From assembly GCA_949317995.1 (NCBI GenBank), contig OX439037.1:16666324-16730323 (forward strand): a DNA stretch of 64,000 nt, in the 5' to 3' direction. Below the pieces are notes generated by a model that had not been told where the DNA came from, did not search any database, and saw only the letters and a list, made by a program, of their open reading frames with translations. Source of the stretch: Acholoe squamosa (taxonomy: Eukaryota; Annelida; Polychaeta; Phyllodocida; Polynoidae). Shown here piece after piece: positions 23,617 to 35,485 of the stretch; position 1 is the first letter of the stretch, and the number at the start of each line of letters is the position of its first letter. Both the position numbers and the translations under genes were made by a program.

Positions 23617-25115
23617 CCCAGCAAATTGTCGTTATCTGTCGCCATGATTGGTCATCAATGGTGACTCCTTTCCGAGTGATAACTCACTGCGTCATCTTTC
23701 GCCACTGTGTGTCAGTCTCACATGGCATGGCGATTTATCACAACAGTTGCCAACATGATCTCACTCACTGCGTGAGTATGTGCCACCCCTTGTCATCCCT
23801 CACAAAGCATGGTAACTTATCACCACCATCGCCAAAATGGATCTAACTCACTGCATGAGTATGTGCCACTGCCTGTCAACTCTCAGTCAGAATGGCAACT
23901 TTTCACCTGCATTGCCACATGGCTCTCACTCACTGCGTGAGTGTGTATCACTCCTTGTTAATCTTCTCTCAAAATGGCGACTTATCACCACCATTGCCAA
24001 CATTGGTCTCACTCAATATGTGAATTTGTGTCACTCCAAGTCAATGCTCTCTGAGGATTGCATCATCTGTCACTCACTCTCACTCACACTGGCAACTTAT
24101 CACCACCATTGCCAAAGTTGTTGAGACAGCACCACTGTTCAACATGTAGCCTATCTAGGAAGTGTGGGCATGAAGTATAAGTCCCATACGTATCAAATGT
24201 GCTTTGTTTCACACTGATTTCCATGTAATACTTCAGAGTTGAATCAAACAAGATTATATAGAGAGAATATCAATTGAATTTAGATAGAGTTATCTCTAAA
24301 ATGAAAGCAACTATCCATAAACACCTTTTCTCTGGTTACAGGAAAAATACATAGGGGAATATCAACATGAACACCTTGTCTGTGGTTAGAGGGAAGATAC
24401 ATATGGCAATACCTTCTCTGGCAAAACATACTTTGATCTGGCAGATGTGAGGCTGCATGATTACCAATGTCGATGATCATGAGATTTTCATCTAACAAGG
24501 TGAGTGATCACCAGCGTCGCCATCCCTGGTGAGTCTGAGTGATCACCACTCTCGCCATCCATGGTGAACCTGCGCTATGACGTGGTGCGCGTTTCATCTA
24601 GCGAGGTGAGTGATCACTCGTGTCGCCATCCCTGGTGAGTGTGGGTGATCAAGATCCTCACCCTCTGTGGTGAACCTGTGCTATCACGAGGTACGCATTT
24701 TATCTAGCGAAGTGACTGATCACAATCCTTGCTATCCCTGGTGAATGTGTATTATGACGTGGTGTGCGTCTCATCTAGCGAAGTGAGTGATCACTCATGT
24801 CGCCATCCCTGGTGAGGATGAGTGATCACTCATGTCGCCATCCCTGGTGAGGATGAGTGATCACGATCCTCGCCATCCCTGGTGAACATGTGCTATGACG
24901 AGGTGCGTGTTTCATCTAGCGAGGTGAGTGATCACCCGCGTCGCCATCCCTGGTGAGTCTGAGTGATCACCATCCTCGTCATCCGAGGTGAGGCCATGTG
25001 ATCACCACCATTGCTATTCCTGGTAATCTTGTGCTATAGCGACGTCGTGTTCCATCTAGCGACATGTGTAAGCCACTTCACACAGGTTGACGAGGAGTCA
25101 CGACAATTTGCTGGG
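23617..25115. mobile_element. TIR-bounded block of tandem repeats (about 1.5 kb)
   Basis: CCCAGCAAATTGTCGT at 23617-23632 is mirrored exactly by ACGACAATTTGCTGGG at 25100-25115. Between them the left third is an array of degenerate units of about 84 bp (CACTCACTGCGTGAGT, then TGGCnACTTATCACC). The right half is an array rich in GTGATCAC with recurring TCATCTAGCGA and TCGCCATCCCTGGTGA. The two arrays look partly like reverse complements, giving a foldback element whose arms are tandem repeats. About 370 bp of unique sequence separates them. No transposase and no clean target duplication. Confidence 0.7.
24497..25060 (+). repeat. GTGATCAC-rich degenerate tandem array
   Basis: About ten GTGATCAC or one-mismatch copies spaced roughly 35-75 bp apart, each near TCGCCATCCCTGGTGA. 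A longer order is marked by TCATCTAGCGA or close variants near 24592, 24700, 24772, 24911 and 25050. GTGATCAC is a perfect palindrome. This is the right arm of the TIR-bounded block. Confidence 0.8.
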
Positions 25116-28100
25116 CTATATTGTTCTTCTTTCAAGGACCAGCTCCCATTTACCCTTTGTGGCAAATAGATGTCAGTTCAACACAGAATCAACATTTACG
25201 GTGTACCAAACTACTAGGATCCCCACAACTGTGGATTAACATTGAAAGAATTGACTGAATCTTCTCCTTAAGAACTACAGTTGATGTCCTTGACAGATGA
25301 GGCATTTACGTGTGGTACTGTTGTATTCAATTCCTAAACGAGAAGGGGACCACAATACTCAAACAGTAGATTGCATGTGCCCGAAACAGGTCTCAATTCT
25401 CCCACATAGATCTTGTGTTGGGTGTACTCCAACTGTATTCTAATATGTTCTTTTAAACGTTCGAATGGCTTTTGTTATAATGCTTTGATGGGTTACATAT
25501 TTTTCTCTTATTTTTTGTTCCAGCTCCATTGTCATGGTTTTATGAGACTGCCGAACCTTTAATATCACAAAATTGAATTCCTTGAAATATCTGGAGATTA
25601 TATCATGAAACATTTTGGTCATGTGTACAGTCATCGAAACATCTATAGGAAAGGGAGACGTTGAATTGTTTCAGGAAAAAAGGGTAAAGATTCACTCTAC
25701 TCCCATATGGACGAGATTTGGTGAATTTAGGTGAGATAGAAAGCAATGAGGGTGGTTTAGGTAGTCGGGCAAACTGGTGGAGTGTGGACTATATTGAAGG
25801 CTTCAAAGGCGTATTGGTTATTCAAATAAGTCTGGGCTGATACCAGTGATTCTGCTTGCCTCCTGAAATGCTTTGAACCCATGTTTATCCCATTAATTGC
25901 TGCAATTATTCGTATTCCCATTAACTTTTCAGGATGGTGCATTAATGAATTCCTGGGAAGGAACTCGTTAGTGTTGTACAATGTGCGCCGACGAGTTATT
26001 TTACTCCAAAAAAAAGAGATTTTTACGGTGGACCCATCCACACTACGACAGAACATAAACCTCACTTTGCCACTAAAGGGTTAAAGGGCTAGATAATGTT
26101 CATATATATGCTGTAAATACCAGGCAGTATTTATGACTGCAATTATAGTACACTGTGCACACGATCCAAGACATACCATACGGCGTTGTAGATAAACAAT
26201 ACGGATACAATGATTCTCTACCAAGGTCAAGTGGTCCCTGCCCCGAAACTCCTCACCACAATAAAATCCCCTTCTTAACATGCATGACTAGATACATGTG
26301 TAGTACTCCTCAGCCTGTAAAGGGTATGCAACATGATGTTTGCTTTACAGATATTTAGAACAGTGAGTCCGGATAAGGTCAGCATTTAGAATTAGATTAC
26401 TGTTGGAATATAATTCGGTGCTGAGTCCTGCTACGTCCTTCACTCACCTCAGAAGGTTATTTCAACATACCATCTGGTGATAAGCATAGATTTCGCTAAA
26501 ATCACAGGTGGGGTGAAGCTAGGCCATTTTGAATAAAAAAACCTGTTACTGCATGATTGTCCTCTGCTAACAGGGGTGATGTTAGTGATAACTACGAATG
26601 GTTGTGATAAGACCAACTGTGTGCACTGTTAGCACTTTGCTATCCTTCTCTTCTCAAACAGTCAAAAGGGAATGTGCTTGTTTTATCTATAGGAGTATAG
26701 AACAGGAAGTTCATTGCTGTTAGACACTTGTTAGCCTTTTCAGACTATTTAAGCTAGCACATGCCAAATGCACCTTGCATATAATTAGAACAAGAAGGGA
26801 TAGGGGAACACTTGTGTTTTTCTTTTGTTTATCCCTCTGTCTTTCGAGCCAGGTTACCAAATGGATTTTTCAATGAGGATTTATGGAATTGGACAAAGCT
26901 GCTTTCGTGGAAGATGTTAGAGCAAAGTCGATGGCTTGACTGAATAATGGTACTGAATTTTGAATTGCCTGTGTTTTCAATAAAGTGGGATTTCCCCATG
27001 GAAAGTAATTATAATCTTTGACTGAATCATTTCATGTGTACAAATATCTTTTGCAGTCCTTACTAAATGTTTACAGTATCCCACAGTACTTTTTATTGTT
27101 TTGTTTTTGTCATCATTCTCCTGACTTACATTTTGATACCACTTTACCACAGGTGCTTATCAGTGACCAATATTATTCAAAGAACCAGTACTGTGGTATA
27201 GGGCTTAGTATTGAGGCCAAGTGGGTCCACCATTGCTTGATCTGGGACCTGGCGCGATAAGCACTGATAACAGCCAGCATGATGGGTACCAGGTGTTACA
27301 TAATGTACCCAAAAAATTCTGCAGTGAATGGACGGAGTTATCTCATTGGTTGATAATGTATCTCGGGTGAGCCCTATATGGGAATGTGGACTGAGATAAC
27401 CCCAGCACGGTGTTAAGGGCAGATAGAGAGGTGAAAGTACCAGGATGTAGGGGTCACGTGGGTCAGGGTGCTGCCAGAGCTGCAGCCACCTTCCTAGAAG
27501 TACATGTAAACATGGTACATGCAAATAATCCACTGCACTTCATCCACTGTAGTCTGCATCCACGCATCACGATGACCCTATTAGGAGGCTATTTGATGGT
27601 CATGCTGGCTACGACTGCCCTAACAAATCCTATGTATAACAACCACGTAGGTGTTGATCAGTCGTTCGCAGTGTACCAGGCATCAGGCACTACCTAAGAT
27701 CACTGACTCTAATACTTGGGGTTTAAAATCGGATGTGAAGTCGTAGTGCCTTATGAATGGCCTCCAGGTCAGCATATTGCACCAAATTTGATACTGTGTG
27801 CCACTGGTGCCCATCATGATCTACCCGGAGCGAAAAAGAAACAGCATTTATATATAATTATCAAAGGCTGACACAAACCAGGCAGTAGGAATAAAGTAGA
27901 GATGAAAAATTTAGGCCTACTTAACACAGCGAGAAATATGGTTAGAAAGGATAATTTATGTAGGAATGCGAGTCTGGTTCAGAAAGGTGCCCCTCTAAAG
28001 CTAGCGTTGCACCGTGCCTGATTATGTCCTATTTTGGTTTCAAGGGATGATGGAGGTCAGGCGATAAAATTATTAAGGAAAAAAACTAAGGTAGGCCTAT

Positions 28101-28507
28101 ATCTAAGTCACAAAAGCTAATGTAAAGTACAAATCTAAATCAATCTGAAACACGATTATCAATTTTTGCGATGCCTTGTATGGACTCCATTATTACCTGG
28201 GAGTGACCTTCCACACACATGTACAATACAAGGGTCATTAACAACGAGAGTATATCAGGGCCCATGTAATGGTACAAGATGGTGGAAGTAATGGTAGACA
28301 TCAGATGTGTTCAATTCACCCCTGTATACATGCCCATTGGGTGTAAAACAGGAGGCCCTGGTTGGAGCTTCTGGCACCGGGATGGCCATAATTATGGCAT
28401 AATATGGAGTGTGCACGGACCGGGCAGTCTATGGGAAAACTGGTCCTACCATAGCTGTGTGGAGCTGGGCAGGTTGGACCATTGAACCCTATGTTAACCA
28501 GAATGAG
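25116..28507. other. Intergenic DNA
   Basis: No supported gene. Frames of 60-118 codons occur on both strands (for example 27177-27533 minus) but show no motif, no codon bias and no splice pattern. A short inverted pair (GTGCTTATCAGTG near 27151 and CGATAAGCACTGATAA near 27255) suggests a small element of about 120 bp. Confidence 0.5.
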
Positions 28508-28545
28508 GCACTGGGCAGGTGATCTGCTGGATCACCGCCCAGTGC
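28508..28545. other. GC-rich hairpin
   Basis: GCACTGGGCAGGTGATC, then TGCTG, then GATCACCGCCCAGTGC. It forms a stem of 16-17 pairs with one bulged base and a five-base loop. There is no coding context. It may be a transposon end or a structured RNA only if transcribed. Confidence 0.75.
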
Positions 28546-28560
28546 TAGGCCTACTCTCAA

Positions 28561-28640
28561 AGTCTAGGCTCCCTTTGAGTTGAGTTTAACAAGTTTATTG
28601 GCCAAATAACATCATACAACACGAAGCTTTTCAGGATCAG
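28561..28640 (-). mobile_element. Possible LINE 3' tail fragment
   Basis: On the minus strand this reads GGCCAATAAACTTGTTAAAC followed by TCAACTCAA. That is an AATAAA-like signal followed by a short pentamer-type repeat, as at the 3' ends of some non-LTR elements. No coding part adjoins it, so the call is weak. Confidence 0.3.
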
Positions 28641-30530
28641 CCAGGAAATGACAATAAGTATAACCATACACAAAGGAAAAATTATTTCACGCTGCATTGC
28701 ATATGGGATTACAATAGGCGCTTACTAGGTGATTCCAGATTATGCCAGCAATTAGTCTTCATAATAATGTATAAATTAAAATTATCTTATATCTAATTCT
28801 AAAAGAAGGGCCCACTTTAAAGAATGATCAAGTTATAAAGTACTAATGAGGGGGGTGCTATCCATTCCTTCCTATTAAGGTGGGTCGCTAATATTGGATT
28901 TGAGCCTACTGCGCAGGTCCCTGCGCATATAGGTTAACTTTATCAGAATGAAATCAGGATCGTGTTTCAATAGTTTCCACGACTGGACACCCTCAAATTG
29001 TAGTAGGAGGTGTAAGAAATGACTCCATATCAGTGACTACATAGTGAGCTCCAGTAGAGGCCTCAAAATAGCAGCTGCTATTTATTCAACTACTGGCTCA
29101 ATACACACCACTATGAAGTCATAGCACCCAGTCGTAGGGGCCACTATTGGCTACATAGTGACCAGTCATACCTCCTTCATGGTCTAGTATGCACTCCTGT
29201 GTTCAAATGAGCATAGGGCTGCAGTAACTTCCGTAATGTCTTGTATAGGAGCCAGGCCATGAATAGCAGCCTCCCTTGAATAAAATGATATTTCATTCTT
29301 TAGGAAAAAAAACTGCCATCCCAGCGCCAAAGGCGCTGGCCACAGGGTTATAGGTAGTAGTGTAAAGAGCCCAGATTGGGTACATTTGGCCAAAATCCTA
29401 AGATCACCTGCTAAGATTTGACCCATCGCCAGTCGTAGCTGGCTGAACCTGTCGTGGAAACTATTGAAACACCATCCTGTTTTGGTAGGCACATACCTAC
29501 ATATGCCCTTAATGTCTACAAAAACCTTTGGGGGATTCTGATCAAAATTGTTCATTTTATGACCATTTTAAATTTTGGCATATTTACATTCAGATTTTTC
29601 TCATCATTCTCTCGCATTCTTTCCCACCTTATCATTATAGCATTTACAATACCAATACAATGCTATAGAAGTGGTAGGCTATTCACAGTGAGCGAGGGCA
29701 TATAATGGAGTAATTTTATGCCAAGTATGTGTACACTTTACCCATTATGCAGTGCTTTGAACAGGGATTTTTGTCAGTTTTCCCAATACTTTTTTATTTC
29801 AAATGGCCAAAACTCCAAAATTATGCATGGGACCCCATATCAAAAGTAATTTTATCTGAACAATATTTCAAAAAAGGTTAAGAAAAATCTAGAGGTTGAA
29901 AATATGAATTTTATTTGTTTTTGTTATGAAATAATAGATAATTTACCCTTCTCTTTTCCGAAAAAGGAGAAATTTACCCAGAAAGCCATGTTATGGAGTT
30001 AAAATAAAAAATTATTTATAAATAAGGATATCAGACCATTTACCATGCAAGGTTTCATATCTCTGTATCAAATAGTTATGACAGGAAAAAATTTCCAAAT
30101 CTGATGCACATTTTCTCTAATTTCTAGGTGAAGATTAAAATACTTTTATTTTTCAACAATCTGTAGAAAAAAAAGAAGCATGGGACCCCCTACTTTTCTT
30201 TTCATATTCTTATTCTAGATGATTTTTTGTAACTCTGGGAGAAAAATGGAGAAAATCTAGGATCTTTGATTCAATGGTAACGACCCACCTCTACAGGGAA
30301 TGGAACATAATAGCCTAGCCCTAGTATAGTGCTACTAGTAGTAGTACTACTACATGCAGGAGTGCAGGTAAACAACTCCATACCAGGCCAGCCCTATACG
30401 TGACTCAGCATTGGGTCACTAGTTTGTCATACTACCTGGCCCTTGTGATCTTGTATGGTTTTTACAGCACTGGCATTACAGGTTTTTTTTAACAAAGGGG
30501 GGGGGTAATCTTGGAAGGCTATGGTAGAAC
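28641..30530. other. Intergenic AT-rich DNA
   Basis: No supported gene. A 123-codon minus-strand frame (29184-29555) has no recognisable domain. A small perfect hairpin CCAGCGCC-AAA-GGCGCTGG lies at 29321-29339. Bases 29700-30280 are very AT-rich with short A and T runs. Confidence 0.5.
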
Positions 30531-30641
30531 ACTGATCACTCCCTGTGTGTCGGGGTTGGGCCGGGGATCACTGGTCTCGGCCCTGCAGGCCTTGGCTAGT
30601 GATCCCCTGGCCTAACCCCTCCACACACGGTAGTGATCAGT
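30531..30641. repeat. Imperfect 111 bp palindrome
   Basis: The arms begin ACTGATCACT and end AGTGATCAGT. Inner parts also pair: TGTGTCGGGGTTGGGCC and GGGGATCACT on the left with AGTGATCCCC and GGCCTAACCCCTCCACACA on the right. GC-rich centre. Likely a foldback or MITE-type element. Confidence 0.8.
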
Positions 30642-30778
30642 TAGCCTGTATGCTCGGGGGAAGGGCTATAGCTCTTTAGTGAGGCTTGAGGAAAGAATGG
30701 AGGGAGACCGACAAGAATGCCTGAAGGACCTCGAATGGAGGGAGAGAGGGTAGGAGGGTTGAAGGTATAGTATTTTAA

Positions 30779-31125
30779 ATGGGTGAATGGGTGAATGAGC
30801 GAGGGGATACGTGGGAAAGTGAATGAGTGAATGTATGAACGAATGAACAAAGGAATGAATAGAGGAATGGATAAGTGAGTGGGTGAGTGAGTCAGTGAGT
30901 GAGTGAGTCAGTCAGTGAGTGAGTAGGAATGAGTGATTGGGCGAGTGAGTGAGTGACTGAGTTAGTGAGTGCGTGAGTGAGTGAGGAGGGAATGAGTGAG
31001 TGGGCGAGTGACTGAGTGACTGAGTTAGTGAGCAAGTGAGTGAGTCAGTGCGTGAGCGCATGAGTTATGAGTCAGTAGAAGAATAAATGTATGAATCAAT
31101 GAATGAGTGACTGAGTGAGTGACTG
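30779..31125 (+). repeat. Degenerate (GTGA)n array
   Basis: About 350 bp of GAATGGGTGAATGAGCGAG-like sequence that becomes GAGTGAGTGAGTCAGTGA. The base unit is the tetramer GTGA with frequent substitutions. Frames across it are artefacts. Confidence 0.92.
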
Positions 31126-32138
31126 TCTCTGCATGTATCTACATTGTATACGTGAGCGAGTCAGGTAATCTGTCAATCCCTCAGACAGTATGCCATTCTG
31201 TCAGGCAGTCAGTATGGTGAATGTGAATGACTTTATCATGCATTACTGCACTAGCACTATACCAGGTAATATGAACACTAAGGCATCATACCGCCCTTAA
31301 AGGGTTCAACTACAGTAGAATTAAACTGCCTAGCTTTACTCATTCCTTGGATATCTCTTTTTATCTCTTTGCTCCTTACTTTTTCTAACTATATTTTCAC
31401 TGATCATGGTGAAACAAAAAAGAATCCTGTTAGCCTAGTTTTATACAGATGGTTAGGAGTTGTAAACGGAAACATACACCACAGTATAGTTTGATGGGCA
31501 ACCATAAGGCACTAGACAGTCAGACAACCAGCACATTATGGACATCTATAATTACTCTGTCTGTGTGTCCAACCACAATAACTCATCTGTTCTACTCAGT
31601 GAAACCATGTTGGCTGGTCTGGGTGCCGCGGTCTGGGTATTTCTCCTATTTGGGAATGGTCCTTATAATGGTAAGGCAGCATGGTCTGTAATGAGGGGTA
31701 GACATAATGCTGGCCCGGGAGTCAATGACCTGTAATTCTATTACTGTGCTTGGGGGTTGTCATGATGCTCCCATGCAAAAGTCATTGAACCTATTCAGTG
31801 CATCAGGACGGGCACCATAAGCCTCGAGGCATCAAGTAGCACATACAGAGAAAGGGAAATTGACAGAGCCACTTATCCATTGTTGGATTACTGATACTAA
31901 TGGCATGCTCTGACGCCCCTAATACTGTAAGGAATGCAGATTGATTAAACACATTAGTAACATGAACCTTGGAGGTATAATGATATAGTAATTGAAGGTT
32001 TAAGTCACCCTGGATCCGTTTTCCAGTTGTTATAATAGGGTCTCTATACAGCAGAATGACATGCTGACCTCGTCAGCATGAAACGCAATGTATCCACCAA
32101 AGTTCTATTTTCACTATGAATTGGCAATGTTACAAGGG
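31126..32138. other. Intergenic DNA
   Basis: No gene or defined element recognised. A CTTAAAGGGTT string near 31300 also occurs at other element edges in the window. Confidence 0.5.
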
Positions 32139-32312
32139 AGTGAGTGAGTAATAGATGTTTAACGCCATTTCGACAACTAAGGTCATATTCATGGCGAGAA
32201 CTACATTACACAATTCAAATGTGTCAGTGACCGCGGATATGTGCACCACACACATCCTGAGGGGATAGCAAAGAGAAGATATAGACCCTTTTAAGTGGGC
32301 TAGGGAAGCCCG
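32139..32312 (+). mobile_element. SINE-like element, copy 1, with 12 bp target duplication
   Basis: A 174 bp body starts AGTGAGTGAGTAATAGATG, contains TTTAACGCCATTTCGACA and TCATATTCATGGCGAG, and ends GGGCTAGGGAAGCCCG. ATGTTACAAGGG flanks both sides (32127-32138 and 32313-32324), a perfect target duplication. A second copy lies at 36627-36792. There is no poly(A) tail; the 3' end can form a small hairpin. The central block resembles core domains of invertebrate SINEs such as the Meta type, which I infer from memory only. I did not find clear pol III A and B boxes. Confidence 0.85.
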
Positions 32313-32324
32313 ATGTTACAAGGG

Positions 32325-34246
32325 GAGTTAGGATTAGCAGCGGGATCACCTCATCCCCCCCCTTTCACTATTGACCAATCACAGAAAAGCACAAATCTGA
32401 CAGCATGAAGAGCCTATGGCAGGAGTGACAAGATAAACTCACAACATAATTCCTTTTTTGATCTCCTAGTGGAAAGTTGGCTTTATAAATTAATAACCCT
32501 GTCTACCATGTACAAGAAACTCACAGAAGCATATCGCACGTCATTCCTGTATCAACATCCGAACCACCATGGAGTATTGGTGTGTTACTATTGTGTTTTT
32601 ACCTCACCGTATGAAACCCATCAGGATGAGTCTCACGTCACTCCTGTATCAACATCCAAACCACAGACTCCCACATGCCAGGATAGATACCAGGGTTTTT
32701 GTTGTATTACTCTTGTATTTTTGTCCCGCTATGTCAGGCTAACCCTTTAGAGGCGACATAGCACATTCATGCGATAGATCCTTGCGGTGCGTTCAGTGAA
32801 ATGCGAGATAATGAACTCATGAGCAGGTGCATGCATGAAGAATGGACAGACGCATGGCATGGTGCATGATAAAACAGACGTTTAGATGTACATCTAAGAG
32901 GATACATGTGATTCTTAAAGCCTGAGTGAGCTACTCACCAGAATACAGCCCCAGTGGACTTCTTACCAAAACCCAGCCATATTGGGTTACTCACCAATGC
33001 TATATTCATGTACCTATATTCAGCTTGATGCATTGCATCAATGCTTGATAATGACTCCAGAATTACTCCCTATTTCTTCACAGGTGCATAATTACGACAA
33101 AAAGACACATGAACATACAGTATTGAGATATCATGCTGTCCTTATAGAGGTTAGACAGAAGCACCCTGTGGATATAGGCCAACATGTATGTGGTGCAGAC
33201 AGATCAAAGATATTCCTCATGAATGCGTGCGCATTACAATGATATCAGCGTTTATGCTGCAAAATGAATCCACTGAGATTTTAGATGTCATCAATTTGTA
33301 CTGAATCGCACCAAAGGTTGATAGATATGACATTATGTAGAAGAAAAGCATTTCTGGAGGTTCTTTCAAAAGTGTGATAACTTGTTTTAACCTCATCAAT
33401 CATGTTAGTAATTGAGGTTCCCTCTTTCTCCTACTTTTCCTTCTCAATTAATTCCTAGGGAAATGAGAAACATCATGAACTGGATGTCTTAATTGTCAAA
33501 AATTGGACTATAATCATAAATGAACACAGGAACAGGATCACCATCATGATAAAAGTGCAAGTGGGTCAACCGATTAGCAATGTCAAAAAGGGCAAATGTG
33601 AAAATGGCACGCGACTAAATACCATGTTGCTTACAGTGACAATTTGCGGTGGACTGTGTGAACGTATTGTGGGTTGACATGAAATGACCTCCTCCATGAA
33701 GAGTTGGTGTGTGTAACCAGGCTAAAGGATTTAGATATGACACATGTCACATAGTGACCCAGTGTTGAGTGTATCCCTCAAGAGATGTCTATTATATCTT
33801 GAGACCTCCAACTATCTTATATCGGGCATATTTATACATCAGTTTGACACTGAATCAACATTGCAGACTAGTAAAATCAATATTGATCAACCATCAATAT
33901 TTCAGTGTTGATTCAGCACCAAATTGATTTTTGTGGACGTCTCAATGTATATATGTGGGCATCTCAAACTGAACCTACCTACAGCTCCGACAGCTCCAGC
34001 CTGTGTTTTGAGAAATCATTGCAGCCTGGAAAGACTTTTATTAACCTTTTTCCTATAGATACAAATTTCACCCATGAATGTATAATGGCCACATAGCATG
34101 TTACTGACAGTTATAGTTTGTGGTTGTTTTTATATAAACACATTATGATGGCATGGTATAGCCACTTCCTAGTCCATGGTCATGTCACAGCTAAGTGACG
34201 GTGTCTACAAGTTAATGTGTCTTACTGTTCTGCTGTTACATGAACA
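32325..34246. other. Intergenic DNA with one hairpin
   Basis: No supported gene. An imperfect inverted repeat of about 94 bp lies at 33839-33932, with ACACTGAATCAACATTG facing CAGTGTTGATTCAGCAC around ATCAATATTGATCAACC. It is probably a small MITE. Confidence 0.55.
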
Positions 34247-34249
34247 GTG

Positions 34250-35266
34250 GGCCCTGTTTCTATACTTTTCAAAAAGGATGGCACCATCCATGTCCACTAA
34301 TGCAAAGCTAAAAGTGCAGATAGAGCAAAACCAGCTTTCTGTTTCTTAACCTGAGTTCTACTCTCCTGTTCTATTGGCTAGAACTGGATAGGACAACTTG
34401 AGAAACGCTAATGCAATGGTGCCATCCACCTCTAGTGCACCTCTCACTGGTACATCATTAGGGCCTTCTGCCTATTCATTTGTGTGTTATATCATATGTT
34501 TAAATCAATTGAAATATGTGGATCCTGTTTTATAGTGGGTTATGGAAGGCACCGTTTACATTAGTGTTTCTTAAGTTGCTCTCTCCTAAATGGCTCAGTT
34601 CGAGTTCTAGCTGAGTTCATTTTAGGCAACTGCCTAGACCCAAATAAATAGAGCAGGATGTGCCACTGTTTCTAAACCTTAGGATATAACTCAAACTCAG
34701 TCTTATCTGCTCCAATGATGAAGGCAAAATGATTGCTTTTCAAACAACTTTGCCACCAACCCTTATAGGTGGTCAGCAAAACTTTAAATAAGAGAAATAC
34801 ACACAAAAACCTGGATGATTCATTTGATGATAGATTAGCTGAAATTCAAGGATTTTGATGGCACCATTACATGAGTGTTTCTAAAGTTGTCCTATCCAGC
34901 TCTAGCCAATAGAGCATTAGAACAGAACTAAAGTTAAGAAACAGAAGCATGTTTTTGCTGGGTCTGCACTATTAGCTTTGCATTAGTAAACATGGATGGT
35001 GCCATTCAGATATACAATCAGGGCCATGATGGCAGCAAAGTCAGTTGGAAAACAACAGATTTACTTCTGTCAATGGAACAAATGGGACTCAGTTTAAGTT
35101 CTATCCAAAACTTTAGAAACAGTGGCACTTCTTGCTTTATTCATTTGGATTTAGGTAGTTGGCTAACACAGACTTAGATAGAACTCGAACTGAGCTATTT
35201 TGGATAAGCAACTTAGGAAACACTAATGCAAATGGTGCCATCCAAACCAACTATAGAAACAGGGCC
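34250..35266. mobile_element. 1 kb foldback element with repeated GATGGCACCAT blocks
   Basis: Ends GGCCCTGTTTCTATA and TATAGAAACAGGGCC, flanked by GTG on both sides (34247-34249 and 35267-35269). The interior is built from alternating-orientation copies of one module: GATGGCACCAT (or ATGGTGCCATC) next to CATTAGTGTTTCT and AAGTTGnCCTATCC. Six copies occur near 34278, 34408, 34544, 34856, 34980 and 35230. The element can therefore fold on itself in several registers. No coding capacity. Confidence 0.85.
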
Positions 35267-35485
35267 GTGGTGTGTGGTATTCCAACAGCCCGTAATGATT
35301 AGCACTAGACTGTAGTCGATACACAACTTGACTACTATTAGTAGCTTTGCAATCCCAAATACCATATACATCTTCATGTGTCCACTTGTGAGTCGTCCAC
35401 CTCTAAATAATGAGCATCTGTATGGAATATTTATCATATCTGGAGAAGTTAACAACTCTAGGGTAAAAATGACCTTTTCCCCCAG

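Noticed and set aside
23577..24124. Two His/Ser/Cys-rich frames of about 90 codons.
   Set aside because: They follow the tandem repeat units inside the TIR-bounded block and are not conserved as protein.
24497..25060. A possible CRISPR-like array, because short repeats are regularly spaced.
   Set aside because: Repeat and spacer are not distinct, units are degenerate, the context is animal DNA and no cas-like gene is present.
29184..29555. A 123-codon minus-strand frame.
   Set aside because: No motif, and its only structure is a small hairpin (29321-29339); codon use does not differ from the neighbourhood.
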